A stretch of DNA of 64,000 nucleotides from Perognathus longimembris pacificus (Eukaryota > Chordata > Mammalia > Rodentia > Heteromyidae). Within the stretch, counting starts at the first letter, position 1. Each line of letters starts with the position of its first letter. The notes beneath the pieces are model-generated. The model was not told where the DNA came from. It worked only from the letters and a program-made list of their open reading frames with translations, and did no database searches. The translations under genes and the position numbers were made by a program. Below, piece by piece: positions 1 to 11,629 of the stretch. The stretch is from positions 64,025,398 through 64,089,397 of the forward strand of contig NC_063168.1 in the NCBI RefSeq assembly GCF_023159225.1. The letters are read 5' to 3'.

Positions 1-266
1 GCAAGAAAGTCTGTGTTCAGATACAACTGAAAAAAAATATATATTTGACTTCCGGTTGGTTGAAAATCAACAATAGATACCAAGGGTCAGGTTTACACAC
101 ATGTGACTCATTTCATTTTCCTGGTGCTTATACTTAAAGCTAAATGTGCAGTGATACTCCATTGTCCAAAGGTAGTTCCCTGTGTATTTTCTAGAAAGAA
201 AGGCCCCTACCTATAAAGGCAAAATACATCTTTGGCACTCAGGAAATTAAGACTGAATATCAGATT

Positions 267-268
<2 letters not shown>
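1..268. other. Unique non-coding sequence
   Basis: I recognise no gene, repeat family or conserved motif here. It leads directly into a dinucleotide array. Confidence 0.5.
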
Positions 269-352
<84 letters not shown>

Positions 353-370
353 ACACATACACACACACAG
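269..370. repeat. (TC)n/(AC)n compound microsatellite
   Basis: About 70 bp of uninterrupted TC dinucleotides run straight into about 28 bp of AC dinucleotides. The switch between two pyrimidine-starting dinucleotides is typical of mammalian compound microsatellites, and the array is long enough to be length-polymorphic. Confidence 0.97.
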
Positions 371-2925
371 ATGGTAGAGCTGTTCAGACATTGGAGGAGG
401 CATAGTTTTGTACTTCTGAGTTTTCTTTCTCTTATTTCCTTCAGTGCTGTCCCCTGTAACTGAGGTCCATTATTTTCTTCATTGCCATCTTACTGTCTCT
501 TGGTTAGTATTCTGGATGTGATCAGCCCATTTTCTTTCTTTGATTTTTTTTAAGGATACAGTGTTTATGCAAAGGAAAAGGCAGTTCTATAAATTTGAAA
601 GGATAAGAGAGGAGGACCCAGCTTGGTATCTTGCTCCCAGCTCTCCTAAGCTATAGAAAGGATTCACTTTGTTTCTGGACTGGCCTCACAGTCTAACTGA
701 TGGAGTGGTTACACTTACAGCAGGGGCTTATAGCAGGGGCTGAGTTGCTCATGCTTCCCCAAGCTTGTGTTCAGAATCCTGTTTCTAGCCGGATTCAGTA
801 GTAATTCAGTGAAATTATCCAGGCCTTCTTTGGTATCTGTTATAGCATGGGAAAGGGTTACTTACCGTCCACTTCTCGAGATAGTGCGATGGTGTTTTGA
901 TTTCTGAACCGGTGGTAGGGGGATGCAGTTTGATTTTTAGATATAATTTCATCTTTTTGCCTTTTGGCTATGTTGCTCAAAGGGGATTTTATGTTGCAGT
1001 TTCATTATGGGATAATTTTTATTTCTATACCTAACAGTCATTTTGAATTTTATTGCTTTTTTTTCATTTCTTTCTCTGTCTCTGTCTCTGTCTCTCTCCC
1101 TGTCTCTGTCTCTCTCCCTCTGTTTTCATGGACTGTTATGGTTTGCTAGTGCTGGATAAGGATTAGGCAAGAAAACCCCATGATGTGATTTGCTAAAATG
1201 AACCTATTGAAAGGCAAGTTCCTACCTAGGGGATCTAAGTGAACCTGCAGACACTGTTTTGTGCTGAATGTTTCAGAGAAATGTTTTTCCATAGCTTTAT
1301 GCTATGGTTTTCTGAGATACTCCATGAATAGAGGGTCCTGTGAGCATGCAGGTGAAACCATGTATATCCTCCTCTTAAAGAGAACTTTTCACTTGATCAT
1401 ATGGAAAGCTTTAGGACTTATAGAAGTCAACAAGTTCTCCTTAAACTTTCCTATTTAACATTTACCATGCTTCTTTCTCCATGAAACTGCTTGATAAGAA
1501 GTTAGGCTTCACGGTCTAATTGAAGGGAGTGATTACATTTGCTTGCCCATCCCCACTCCAGAAAACTAACACCGCATTTGGCACACTATGGGCAATGCTC
1601 TGCTAAGTGTGTGTCGCACTCATGGCGTGAGGTGTGCCTTCCTTCACACACATGCTCATGCCTGACATGAGCCTCTGTCATCAAAGACTCCAACAGGCAT
1701 TTACTTGCCTCTTGTTAGAGAATGAATTAATTCTTTTATTACTGTTTCTCTTAAAAAAACTATTTAAAAATTACCTTTAAATAGCTGTATGCAGGGGTTC
1801 CAGTTGAACATGTCAGTTTGTGAGTATAGTGCATCTTGCTCAATGTCACCCCTTTCATGAGGAACGGATCTGAGAGTTCATCACCAGGACAGCCTGGTCC
1901 CTAGATGAGGACAGGCAGTTTGTGTCAGGAAGAGAGCAAGAGCACAGGGGAAGATGTCATAAAATGAGGCAGAGTTAGTTACTGTGCTGTGTGGTAAAGA
2001 TTTTTAAGTGAATATTTTTTGAAAATGACTGGCTTGGGTGGCTAGGGAAAGAGTGTAAGAGCTGGAGACAGCCGGGGACAGCCAATTCATCAATAGAAAG
2101 AAGTGAGAATGAAGGTGGGGAAGGTATAAACTTGATCCTGACTTAGTTGGTACACGAGCGATGTGTGCAGATAAAGAGGAAAGGAGATGGAATTGGAGGA
2201 CGGCTAGCAAAGAATGCTCATTCGTTACGGGTAAGTTTGCAATACTCTTGAAGGGTGTTAGGGAACCTTCTTGAAGATGTCCAGGGAGGATAGGAGAAGA
2301 TGCAAATAGTGGTCATGGTCCCTTGGTCTACTGCTAGACATATGTGAGATGATCGCTGGTATGAGTGGATATTGCAGGGATAAAGGATAGGGACATGCTG
2401 GGAGAACTTGTTAATTACAAGGTGTAGAAAGAAGAATTCAGCCCAGTTCAGTTGCTAGTACCCTTGTGACTCGGATTCGAGTATTTCTGAAGGGCACACT
2501 CCACTTGAGACCTCATAAAAATTGTCTTCCTTTGCCTCCTAGAAACAACACTGGGCTTGTCAGTGTAGTCCTTAGCTGGAGGCTACCCAATCACCATCTA
2601 GTCATTAGGAGATAAAAACTATTGATCATTATTTGTCTGATGCTCGTTGAAAACAGCAGGCTTCCTGCTAATATCTTTATCCACTTCTAAGGCTGTCAGC
2701 CTATTGACTTTTTTTAACCAGTTGATTAGAATGTGAGGTGTAGAAGAAATTACTTTTAACCAAATGATGGGGGCTTTGATCATAAAATATCTGCAGAAGG
2801 GTATAGAAAACATGCTATGACTGTCTGGTAAAGAGGCAAGAGGTACTGTCTGTCCTTTCTGTTTACCTCATGACTTCTTCTTTTGAGAAAGTCAAACAAT
2901 AGCACTAAAAAATGAGAATGCAGTT
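371..2925. other. Unique non-coding stretch, no gene seen
   Basis: Open frames here are at most about 70 codons, overlap between strands and resemble no family I know. A short (TCTCTG)-type imperfect repeat lies at about 1074-1120. Nothing else is recognisable. Confidence 0.5.
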
Positions 2926-2927
2926 GA

Positions 2928-3162
2928 GGGCTGGTTGCTGATGCTTGTAATCCTAGGTAGTCAGGAAACTGAGATCTGAGGATCATGGTTCCAAGCCAGC
3001 CTGGGCAGGAAAGTCTGTGAGACTCTTATTTCTAATTAACCAGCAAAAAGTTGGTAGTGAAGCTGTAGTTCAAGTGGTAGAGCACCAGCCTTGCATGAAA
3101 AAGCTGAAGGACAGTCCCCAGGCCCGAGTTCAAGCCCAAGTATTGGCACAAAGAAAATAAAA
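2928..3162 (+). mobile_element. 7SL/B1-like + Geo-type dimeric SINE
   Basis: The left half has the B1/Alu-like words 'gcttgtaatcctagg' and 'ctgagatctgaggatc'. The middle has the 'gagactcttatttctaattaacc' region shared by all such copies in the window. The right half has a box-A-like 'gttcaagtggtagagc' and a box-B-like 'gagttcaagccc', followed by an A-rich tail. It is moderately diverged and makes no protein. Confidence 0.85.
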
Positions 3163-5955
3163 GAATATAGAAAGGACAGGTTTGTAACGAGCCATGTGGT
3201 TTCCCTTGCTTCACTCATCTGCTTGTGGAGTTAGTGGGCACTAGGCCCCATCTTATGTAGTAAGGCTGTGGTAACAACAAGAAAAATAAATGGTTTGTGC
3301 AAGCTGCTAAGCAGACCTGAGCCACCATTGGTCTCTTTTTGTTCCAGGAAGCTCCATATTGAGCCAATTCTTCCATGAGAAAAGGGCCAAAGGTGAGGAC
3401 CCTGTTGCTGTTGTTGTTGAATAATTAATTCTGTATCATCATGGAATACAAAGTATCCTCATGAGAAGGATAGCTCAATGGGAGACACATCATCAAAATA
3501 ACCACTAAATAGTAATTGAGTTTTCTTGGGCCTGTGCTCCTACAGGTGAGGAATGATTCTGATGTCAGAGTTCTTCGTTCTAGGGGGCTCACATTCTAAT
3601 TAAGCGACCAAGACATTGTTCCCTAGGACTTTTGTAGAGCATGGGTCACAATCAGAGAGATTACGGAAGCTTTTCTGCCACATGTTTGCTGTTGTTGTTG
3701 TTTGCTTTTTTTCCTAGATTAGAGATCTTAGTTTATCTTGGGCAGATGCAGAATAATACTGTTGTCTTGATGCAAACTTTGTAGATTTTATGTCAGATTT
3801 AAAATGCTAATTCTTTCAAGAATGTCCTTTTTGTAATCCTGAGAACATTAAAGCATCCAGGCATTATGGGTTGTTTCAGGCTTTTCCTTATAGAAAAATT
3901 CTAGCCTACCCACTGGAACCTCATGGCGTGGTGGAAGTCTATTTGTGAAGGTAGAGCCACACACTTCACGTCAAGGGCTGTTAAATGTGCACTTGCCGTC
4001 CATCCCACTTCTGTCTTTTTGTGAGACTATGTAGGATGACAAAATCCTGTTATTAGCCAGTGGTCTAAGTTAGGTGTAACCCCAGGTTCTTGTCTCCAGC
4101 AAAGAACTCAATAAAATGCACACATAATGAGAGAAGCACTGGTTTACCGAAGTCAAAGCAAGGAGAAAGTATTGAAATCTGAAATGCAGAGTGGGAATGG
4201 GCTGAGCAAGAGAGCTCCAGAATCCCAAAAATGGTGTCTGGGAAAACTGGAGGAGGATTTCAGCCTGAAGGGAGAGTCAGAGTGTCCCTCCCACTGTATG
4301 GATTCTCCATGACCGACAATTTTGAGTGGAAATACAAGTGGTTATATATGTTTTCCAACTGCACATGTTCATTCCCACAGTGTGTTCTCATATAATGATA
4401 CTAATGATCTGTAGTGCATAAATATAAGGGTTCACTTAAGGAAAGGCAAGCACAGTCCTGCGCATGTGACATTAAAGGGAATTTTAGCTTGCTGACAAAG
4501 CAAGACATGGTGCTCATCTGGCCTGCAGGATATTTAGTAGTACTTCAGATGGTCAGGAGGTAGGGAGAGAGGAAGCATGTTGGGGTGTTCCTCAGGCAGG
4601 GATGGATTGGTTGGGCTGGTCTTCAAAGCCATTATGACAACCACAGACCTTATACTACCTGGCTACTCTCAGTCCCCTATTTCTCTACCGAACAAACTTT
4701 ACATTAAAGGCAAAGGCAATTGGGGAGGAAAAGGGACATTGGGTTGCGTAAAGAATCATGCAGTCTTAGATTGTGGAGGGTTTGCCAGACTAATCCTCTA
4801 GCTTTAGGAAAGTAAAACGATCTTCCCTTAATTGTACATGTTGTTGCAACTTTGAGAGTTAAAGGACTTACATAGCGCTCCTATGTGCTCTCTCCAAGTG
4901 TATCAGGCAGCTGCTTTTGCAGTGATTGCCTGTAGCATGTCTTCTGTGTTCCTGTACTATCTCTAAGGCAGTATTTCCCTACAACCCCATTCTTCCATTT
5001 TGCCAGTTCCTTGGCTAGCTAGGGGCACGACTCCTAAGAGCGTACTGTGTATTCTGCCTATCTGTCTGAGGACAAAACATTTTCCCCTGAAGTTTCTCTG
5101 GGTAGGCTTTAAAACTACACAATTAACAAATTCCCTGTTCATTTTCTGTCCCCTTGTGGTCTTGGCCTCTGACGGTGGATGGATGGCTGTATCATAACAC
5201 TCCCTCTACATCATTTGTCATATCCTGGCACAGTGATGGCAGTGTCTCCATTTTTAGGAGACCAGGAGCTAGAATGTCAGGCAGGGAAACTAAATAATTC
5301 TTACCCTTAGGACATAGTTCCTTTGTCAGACAGCTGCAGGCCACTGAGAACTAGTGTGAGGCCCTTGAGCCATTGAGGGATGGAGTGTTCCTACCAGCCC
5401 ATGGAATATTCCTATATGCCTGCGCAGGCTTTTCCAGCCTACGTCTGGTCTTAGGAAATTGACTTGGACAAATGACCTGGAAGCTTAGCAGAAGTAGGAT
5501 CCGTCTTCTTTCCCCAAACTGAGAGCTACAGCACTCTGGCATCATTCAGTGTAGTACTACTGGTTGCAAAGGATTCTCTGTAACCAACAGCAATTGTAAT
5601 TAACAGAGGAATGGTTTTTATCCACAAAATAATAGAAACAGTGATATTCATAACAAACATATTTTTCAAACTTGTCATGAGCCTTTCCTAAGTTGTTTAG
5701 ACAGGTAGGTTGACCATCCTTGATTCTCGAATCCCAAATCCAGAATGCTGCAATGTCTTTTTTGAGCTACTGGCATGATGCTTTGCATGGAAAATTCCAT
5801 ACTTGACCTTCAGTGGTGGGTTGTGAAAGTACTGTCTAAAATTACCTTCAACTGCTGTGTATATAATATAGTGTACGTGAAGTAGAATAGTTTGAAGTTG
5901 CTTCCTTTTGAAGCACTTGGTAGATGGGCTGCACAGCACTTTAAAATGTGAGGGT
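3163..5955. other. Unique non-coding stretch, no gene seen
   Basis: No repeat family or coding signature was recognised. The open frames are short and unconserved in appearance. Confidence 0.45.
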
Positions 5956-5960
5956 ACTGG

Positions 5961-6018
5961 CATATATATATATACATATATACATATATGTACATATATA
6001 TATACATATATATATATT
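5961..6018. repeat. (TA)n/(CATA)n AT-rich microsatellite
   Basis: Alternating TA with periodic CATATA interruptions across about 58 bp. It lies just left of a LINE-1 tail insertion. Confidence 0.95.
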
Positions 6019-6055
6019 ACACTTTGGGCATCCACTGAAATCCCAAGAAACAAAC

Positions 6056-6071
6056 AAAACAATCTTATTTT
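6056..6071. repeat. Left TSD of the 6.1-kb LINE-1 tail
   Basis: The 16-bp word aaaacaatcttatttt occurs here and again at 6395-6410, exactly bracketing the LINE-1 3' end. This is the target-site duplication left by target-primed reverse transcription. Confidence 0.92.
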
Positions 6072-6394
6072 TTAAATTTAATTTTATTGTCAAGGTGATG
6101 TACAGAGGTGTTACAGATTCATGCGTAAGGTAATGAGTACATTTCTTATTAAACATTGTTACACCCCCCATGTTTTTCTCCCACTCTCCTCCCCCCCTTT
6201 AGTCGTAAAGCTCATTTCCAACATAGTGTCTTGTGAGTATTGCTGTTGCATTGGTTTGCTCTTTATCCTTTGTCTCACCATTTTGTTGTTCCCCTTCCCT
6301 TCCCCAATTCAGATAAATGTATATACAACACACAGAGTACCAAAATCAAATACAGTGACAACAGGGGATAAACCAAAGGACAAGAAAAGAAAAG
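6072..6394 (-). mobile_element. Severely 5'-truncated LINE-1 (3' UTR only)
   Basis: About 323 bp of antisense LINE-1 3' end. It has the 'gatgtacagaggtgttacag' word next to the tail side, the pyrimidine-rich (antisense G-rich) tract 'cactctcctcccccccttt', and 'ccaacatagtgtcttgtgagtattgc'. The same words recur in the other LINE-1 tails of this window (35.8, 53.7 and 61.2 kb). Perfect 16-bp TSDs flank it. There is no coding content. Confidence 0.92.
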
Positions 6395-6410
6395 AAAACA
6401 ATCTTATTTT
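6395..6410. repeat. Right TSD of the 6.1-kb LINE-1 tail
   Basis: Second copy of aaaacaatcttatttt, identical over 16 bp to 6056-6071. Removing one copy plus the insert restores a continuous A/T-rich target. Confidence 0.92.
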
Positions 6411-6784
6411 AAAGCCCAGAACATGACCTCTAATCACACATGAATAATCTTGTGTGATCTTACAATTGCACATTTTTTTTATATATTAGACTCCATTATT
6501 TTATATATTAGAAGATGAAGGCACCTCCCATATTGTACTTCCCTTGTTTCTCTTGTGGAGAAAGACAGTTAAAAACTGAATAATATCTGGAAGAAAATGG
6601 TTTCTCCTAGCTGCCCAGACAACAGCTCTCTTTCTGACACTCCCTAGTAGGCCCTCCTCTCCTAAGAGGTTGGGGAGAGGTATGAGTGTATTGCAAATGC
6701 AGTAGCTGAGGGAGTAAAGCTGGCTATGAGAAGCATTGCTCTTGCATGGAAATGTAGAACTGATATTCCTTCAAAACTCCTCAT

Positions 6785-7033
6785 GAAGACAGGCTACGAT
6801 GGCTCAAACCTGTAATCCTATGGTAATCTTAACTGTTTAGGAAGTTGAGATCTGGTGTATCATAGGTAAAAGCCAGTCTGGGCAGAAAATCTACAAGGTT
6901 CCATCTCCAATTAACCAACGAAAAAGCTGAGCTAGATATATGGCTCAAATGGTAGAGTGCCAGTTAAGAAAGCAATCTAAGCAAGCATAAGGCTTTGAGT
7001 TTGAATTGGAGTACTGGCAAAAACAAAACAAAA
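6785..7033 (+). mobile_element. Diverged 7SL/B1-like + Geo-type SINE
   Basis: Recognisable words are 'ggctcaaacctgtaatcc', 'ccatctccaattaacc' and 'ggctcaaatggtagagtgcc', followed by an A-rich tail 'caaaaacaaaacaaaa'. It is more diverged than the copies at 22.1 and 43.8 kb, so probably older. Confidence 0.82.
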
Positions 7034-8084
7034 GCTGCTCATGAAGGGGGAGGGGTGTCAGTTTTAGTGTTTATAATTCTGGCTTAGCAAGGGTTATTGA
7101 TAACACAAAGGAGAGAATACTGTATTCTACCAAGGTCCAGGGCTGGTGACAAATGGTCCCTACCTGGTCAAATATACACAAATACGGCAACTTAGCAGTG
7201 AAGGAGTGGTTTCATGCCACGTGATATTCAGGATGACCTGTATATTAAAGACAGTGCTTTATTCTGCATAAGGGGACAGGGCTGGAACACTAGGTGTCTC
7301 TCCCATCCAGTGTAGATGAGGTAAGAGGTCTCACTATGCATAGCAGCGGCTAGAGCTGCTTTTCACCCAGCTATGTGAGCAGCCTGCTTGGGAAGTACCA
7401 AAGAGAGGTGCATGGCTGGCAATCTGCCAGGGCATGTGGCTCCAACTTGAACAGGGTCAGGCTCTGTTATTTTGCTTGCCTGGTGCTCCTGATCATTTTT
7501 CTCTTCTGCCTTTTATTTTTTCCCTCAGACCTTTTGGTACCCAATGATTTTTGATTAATTTATTTACCATCGTTGGGTGATTGATGCTGTTTGGTGCTGG
7601 TACTTTGTAACTTTCCAATTCTTCTACTTGTCAATGTGACAGCTCCTGGATGATGGATTAGACCCCGTCCCTTGCTCTTTTCATTCTCCCTGTGTGCCAA
7701 GGCTCTTGGTTTTCAGTGCATATAAATATTTCTAAATGCAGATTTAATGATTGAGAGCACCCAATGAAATCCAGAAAGATCTATGATACTTTCATTCTTC
7801 TTTACTTTTATACTGAAATTTAATGTACTGTGTTTTGTCTTTACTTGTTCTATTTTAGATTTTTGATATCCATTTCCCTTTGTGGAATCTCCTAAGGCAC
7901 CTTCCTGTTCTTCTGGTATCTCTCTCTATGTATGGGCCACCTCTTACCCTCTCATCTTCTGTCTATCTTGTTGATGTAGATAAACTCACTTTCTTCTATG
8001 TAATACATGGATTGATGGTGCTGAGGAAGGGTGCTTATATTTAAGTCTTTACTGTATGTCTCGCAGTTTGAGTTGTGCTTTTCT
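7034..8084. other. Unique non-coding stretch
   Basis: No gene or repeat family identified. The sequence is T-rich with no long open frame. Confidence 0.4.
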
Positions 8085-8295
8085 ATTAAGTTCATAAATA
8101 TTTATTGAGGATTTACTATGTGCCGGAGAAGGCTCTAAGCACATACAAGGCAGTCATGTTTGTTTCTATTTTATAGACAAGGAAGATGAGGCTCTGGGAG
8201 AATAATCAATATGTTTTAAGTCATACAGGTTGGAAATGACAGAGCCAAGATTTGAGTCTAGACTTTCTAACTTTATGAGTCTATGTTATTTTCTG
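8085..8295 (+). mobile_element. MIR element
   Basis: The order of diagnostic MIR words is clear: 'tatttattgaggatttactatgtgcc', then 'ttatagacaaggaagatgaggc', then 'cagagccaagatttgagtc'. This is an ancient tRNA-derived SINE, inactive for a very long time. Confidence 0.85.
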
Positions 8296-8369
8296 TGATA
8301 CTATTCTGAAGGTGACCAAGGACAGATTTCGGACTCTTAGAGCTTTGAAACTTGGCAGGAACCTGTATT

Positions 8370-8740
8370 GTTCGTTTGGCACTACAATATACCCGAGGCA
8401 GGTTAACGTATATCAAAAAGAGTTTTATTGTGGTTCATGGTTCTGGTTCAAGTTTGAGAGCCTGTGTGTAGTGGGCAAAGTTCCTTAGCAGTACCTTTAA
8501 CCACCTGACCAGAGACAGGAGGCCTGCATGCTGTGTCTCTTTCTGCTCTCCTTCCTTCTTATAAAGCCACTGGAATTCTTAGGATCTACTCTGGTGCTGT
8601 AATCCAATCCTAATAACCTACAAAAGCTGCACCACCGAATATCATAATTAGGATAAGTTTCCTTCATGCCTCAGAGAGAGGATTAAGCTTCAGCGCATTC
8701 ACCTTTGGGGACACACTCAAACCATATCCAAACCACTGTA
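8370..8740 (-). mobile_element. MaLR-type LTR relic (THE1/MST/MLT1-like), antisense
   Basis: The left edge 'cactacaatatacccgaggcagg', then 'gttttattgtggttcatggttctgg', and the right edge 'ggggacacactcaaaccatatcc' match the antisense layout of mammalian ERVL-MaLR LTRs. It is a solitary, degraded LTR with no internal coding sequence. The exact subfamily is not certain. Confidence 0.68.
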
Positions 8741-10796
8741 GAGCCATAAAATTACTCTACACAGGTAGTTATTAAGCTTAGGTAATTAGATGCTTGATTG
8801 ATCAGATGCATAAAAATCACTTGGAATGTTTATTAAACTATAGATTACCAAGCCTTTGTACAATTGTTAAAACAGCTTATGTTGACCTAGAACTCTATTT
8901 TTTTTAAAAAACCCACTAGAATATTATTTTGTGTGATCATCTTTCCATAGCTCCTGAGCCTTTGTCCATGTAACTGTAACCTCTCTGTATATCATCTATA
9001 CAAATACAATTTAAAAAGAGAAAGAAAACCCCACTATATTGTTATTTTGATTCTCATCTTAATGAATTGGTGCAGGACTTTCCTTCACATTGTCACTAGG
9101 AGGTGATATCTAGCATCCATACAGCACTTGTCATTAGCAGACAGCCCTATATAATTCTGGAACGTTTCTCCTCCCATCCATTGGCCATCAGTTCTTCCTA
9201 AAGGCTTTGGTACTTTAAAGTCCATCACTTTGTCTTGAAGTGATGCTCATGATATAAATAACAGACCCTGCTTACTGAGGCTCACTGTATGCTAGGGTCA
9301 GCTACATGTTCCAGCTCTGGTAAATGCTCCAGATCTGATGTGCCACTCAGGTACAGCCACAACTCCTGGAGGTTGCTATTACTAAAATTCTCACGTTGGA
9401 CATAGGAAAACTGCCTTCTGGAGGCAGAAATAATATGTTTGCTTTACGTATTCTATATTTATTAGCTTTTGCAGCTATTGGCAGATACTATCCTTCCCAA
9501 TCCCATTAAGTTTTTGTAATTTAATATGATCAAAGATGATCAGGTACTGATTTTTCCTAGGGCCACATCCTAACTTTGCAAATACGAAGGATCTCCTTAA
9601 GGATCTGCAACCTAGTAAGGAAGACTTCCATGACCTTGAATTGTCGCTTGCTTTTGTATGTGAGCCTTTCTTCTTTACCTGGACTGAGTCCTTGGCCGAC
9701 AGTGCCTGTATGTTCCTTTTCTTCTCTAAAGTGGGAAGGACTGGATATATAATGGGGACTCAGGAAAAGTAAATAATCACGGGTTGGTGTGGGAACATGT
9801 GAATAAGCCCTCATCTCGTCCTTGGTCTTGACTTGGTGAGTCCAGTGACTAGACAGATAGGAGGAGAGGAAGTTCTTCCTGGATTCTGCAAGCATATGTG
9901 TTTGAGACAGTTCTGGAAACTTCTCTGGAGTTCCTTTATCTGTAATGTGGTAATATTTCCCTGGGACCTGAGCGATTCCTCTGTGTCATAAGCCAAAGGT
10001 AGCATGTCACAGAAGATAAAATAACAGGATTTATAAACAAGAACATGAAGGTAATCTATCTACATTACTGACATTTTTATGATCTTAAGCTTGTCCTTAT
10101 CCTATATCTTGACTTTCCATCTGCCAAATGGGAATACAAATTTTGTTTCTGTTCTCAAGGCTATATAGAAGGAAGGTATAAGCTACTACCATGTAGTATA
10201 AACTCCCTGTAGAAGTAGCTGCATAAATATAGAGCTTTCTTATATTAAACGAGTGATACTAAACAAAAACAAAGAATATTAAATTATGAATTTGCAGCAG
10301 AGATAAATTATGGAGGTAGTTATTATTTAAATTGCAGAAATATTTCTCATTTTCAGCCCAGGGTTCTTTTACAAAGCAATCTGTCTTATGCTTTTAAAAA
10401 AAGTAACTCAATTTACAAAAATTTGATTTGCATGCAACTTTTTAGAAACATTTATCATGTAAAGTGAGACATCATCTGACTAAATTAGAGAATTTACCAA
10501 TATGTTTTGGCTTAGGATGAATATCATGTCCTCCAAGAAAGGGAATGTTAGCAAAGTGACTCTCGCTTCTTCCTTTCTCAAACTAAGACTGAGTCCAGTT
10601 TTGAGGAGTCTGGGTCTGAGAATTAGTAATTATGGTGGGGATATTTGTAACAGTGCTCTGGATCCTTCTATAAACCAACCATGTCCTCAGGAAAGTGAAG
10701 TTCATGAGGATTCATTTTTCACTTCTAGAAAAATGAGACTGATGAGGATGAGAGTTTCTTCCATATTCAGAGACCATTGCTAAAGGGTGATCTGAA
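8741..10796. other. Mostly unique sequence, possible weak MIR near 9.27-9.43 kb
   Basis: At 9270-9430 the words 'gtatgctagggtcagc' and 'aggaaaactgcc' hint at a decayed MIR. The rest shows no family I can name. The open frames on the minus strand at 9557-9895 and 9811-10005 resemble no known protein. Confidence 0.35.
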
Positions 10797-11058
10797 GCCC
10801 GGTGCCAGTGGCTCATGCCTGTCATCCTAGCTACACAGGAAACTGAGATCTAGTGATTGTGGTTTGAAGCCGGCCTGGTAGGAAAGTGCATGAGATTCTT
10901 ATCTCCAATTAGCTACCAAACGATGACAGAGGCAGAGCGGTGGCTTCTGTGGTAGAGTGCTAGCCTTGAGCAAAAAAAACCCCTCAGGGTCAGCACCCAA
11001 GCCCTGAGTTCAAGCCCCAGGGTTGTCACGCACGTACACACGCACACATACACACAAT
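10797..11058 (+). mobile_element. 7SL/B1-like + Geo-type dimeric SINE
   Basis: Contains 'ccagtggctcatgcctgtc', 'ttatctccaattagctacc', 'gtggtagagtgctagccttgagc' and 'tgagttcaagccccag'. The tail is a (CACA)n microsatellite, a common fate of SINE A-tails. Confidence 0.9.
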
Positions 11059-11585
11059 TTAATCTCGTGTAGGACAAGAGATGGCATACTGTCAATCAAG
11101 ACATCATTAGATGAAAAATTTTCATTTTTTTCCCCCAGCCAGTTCTAAAAAATTCCCATGTGATGCTCTAAGTTCACCACAAAGAAGACAAAGTAGTTCA
11201 GAACACCTTTTCCTTGCTTCAACGATTTGACCTGTCTTGACCATTTCTCACACTTTAAAATCTGGTGGGGAAAAGATGAAACCAAGCCTGTACAGAGATT
11301 TCTGTGGCCTGGAGGGGAGAGTCATGGGGAATGTAATACCAATGCATCCTGGGAGATAGTAGTGCACCTTTTCTGTTCTGGCTTCTGCGATTGCACAGGA
11401 TAATGACGAGTGTGAAAGTAGTGCATGTGGGACACGGTGGCAGCGGGCTCTCTGGTTCCCTGTCCTTTCCTCTAGTTCCTTGCATGGGCTGGTGCTGCTT
11501 TTGGATTAAAAACCTTACTTCTGCCATGAGTGGGCCATAGCCTTGAATCAGCCTCAAAATGTCTGCACCTCCTGCCCAAGCCATG
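11059..11585. other. Unique non-coding sequence
   Basis: No repeat or exon recognised. A minus-strand open frame of about 109 codons (11255-11584) has no recognisable domain and ends at the neighbouring (CAT)n array. Confidence 0.4.

Positions 11586-11627
<42 letters not shown>
11586..11627. repeat. (CAT)14 trinucleotide microsatellite
   Basis: Fourteen uninterrupted CAT units. Confidence 0.97.
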
Positions 11628-11629
<2 letters not shown>

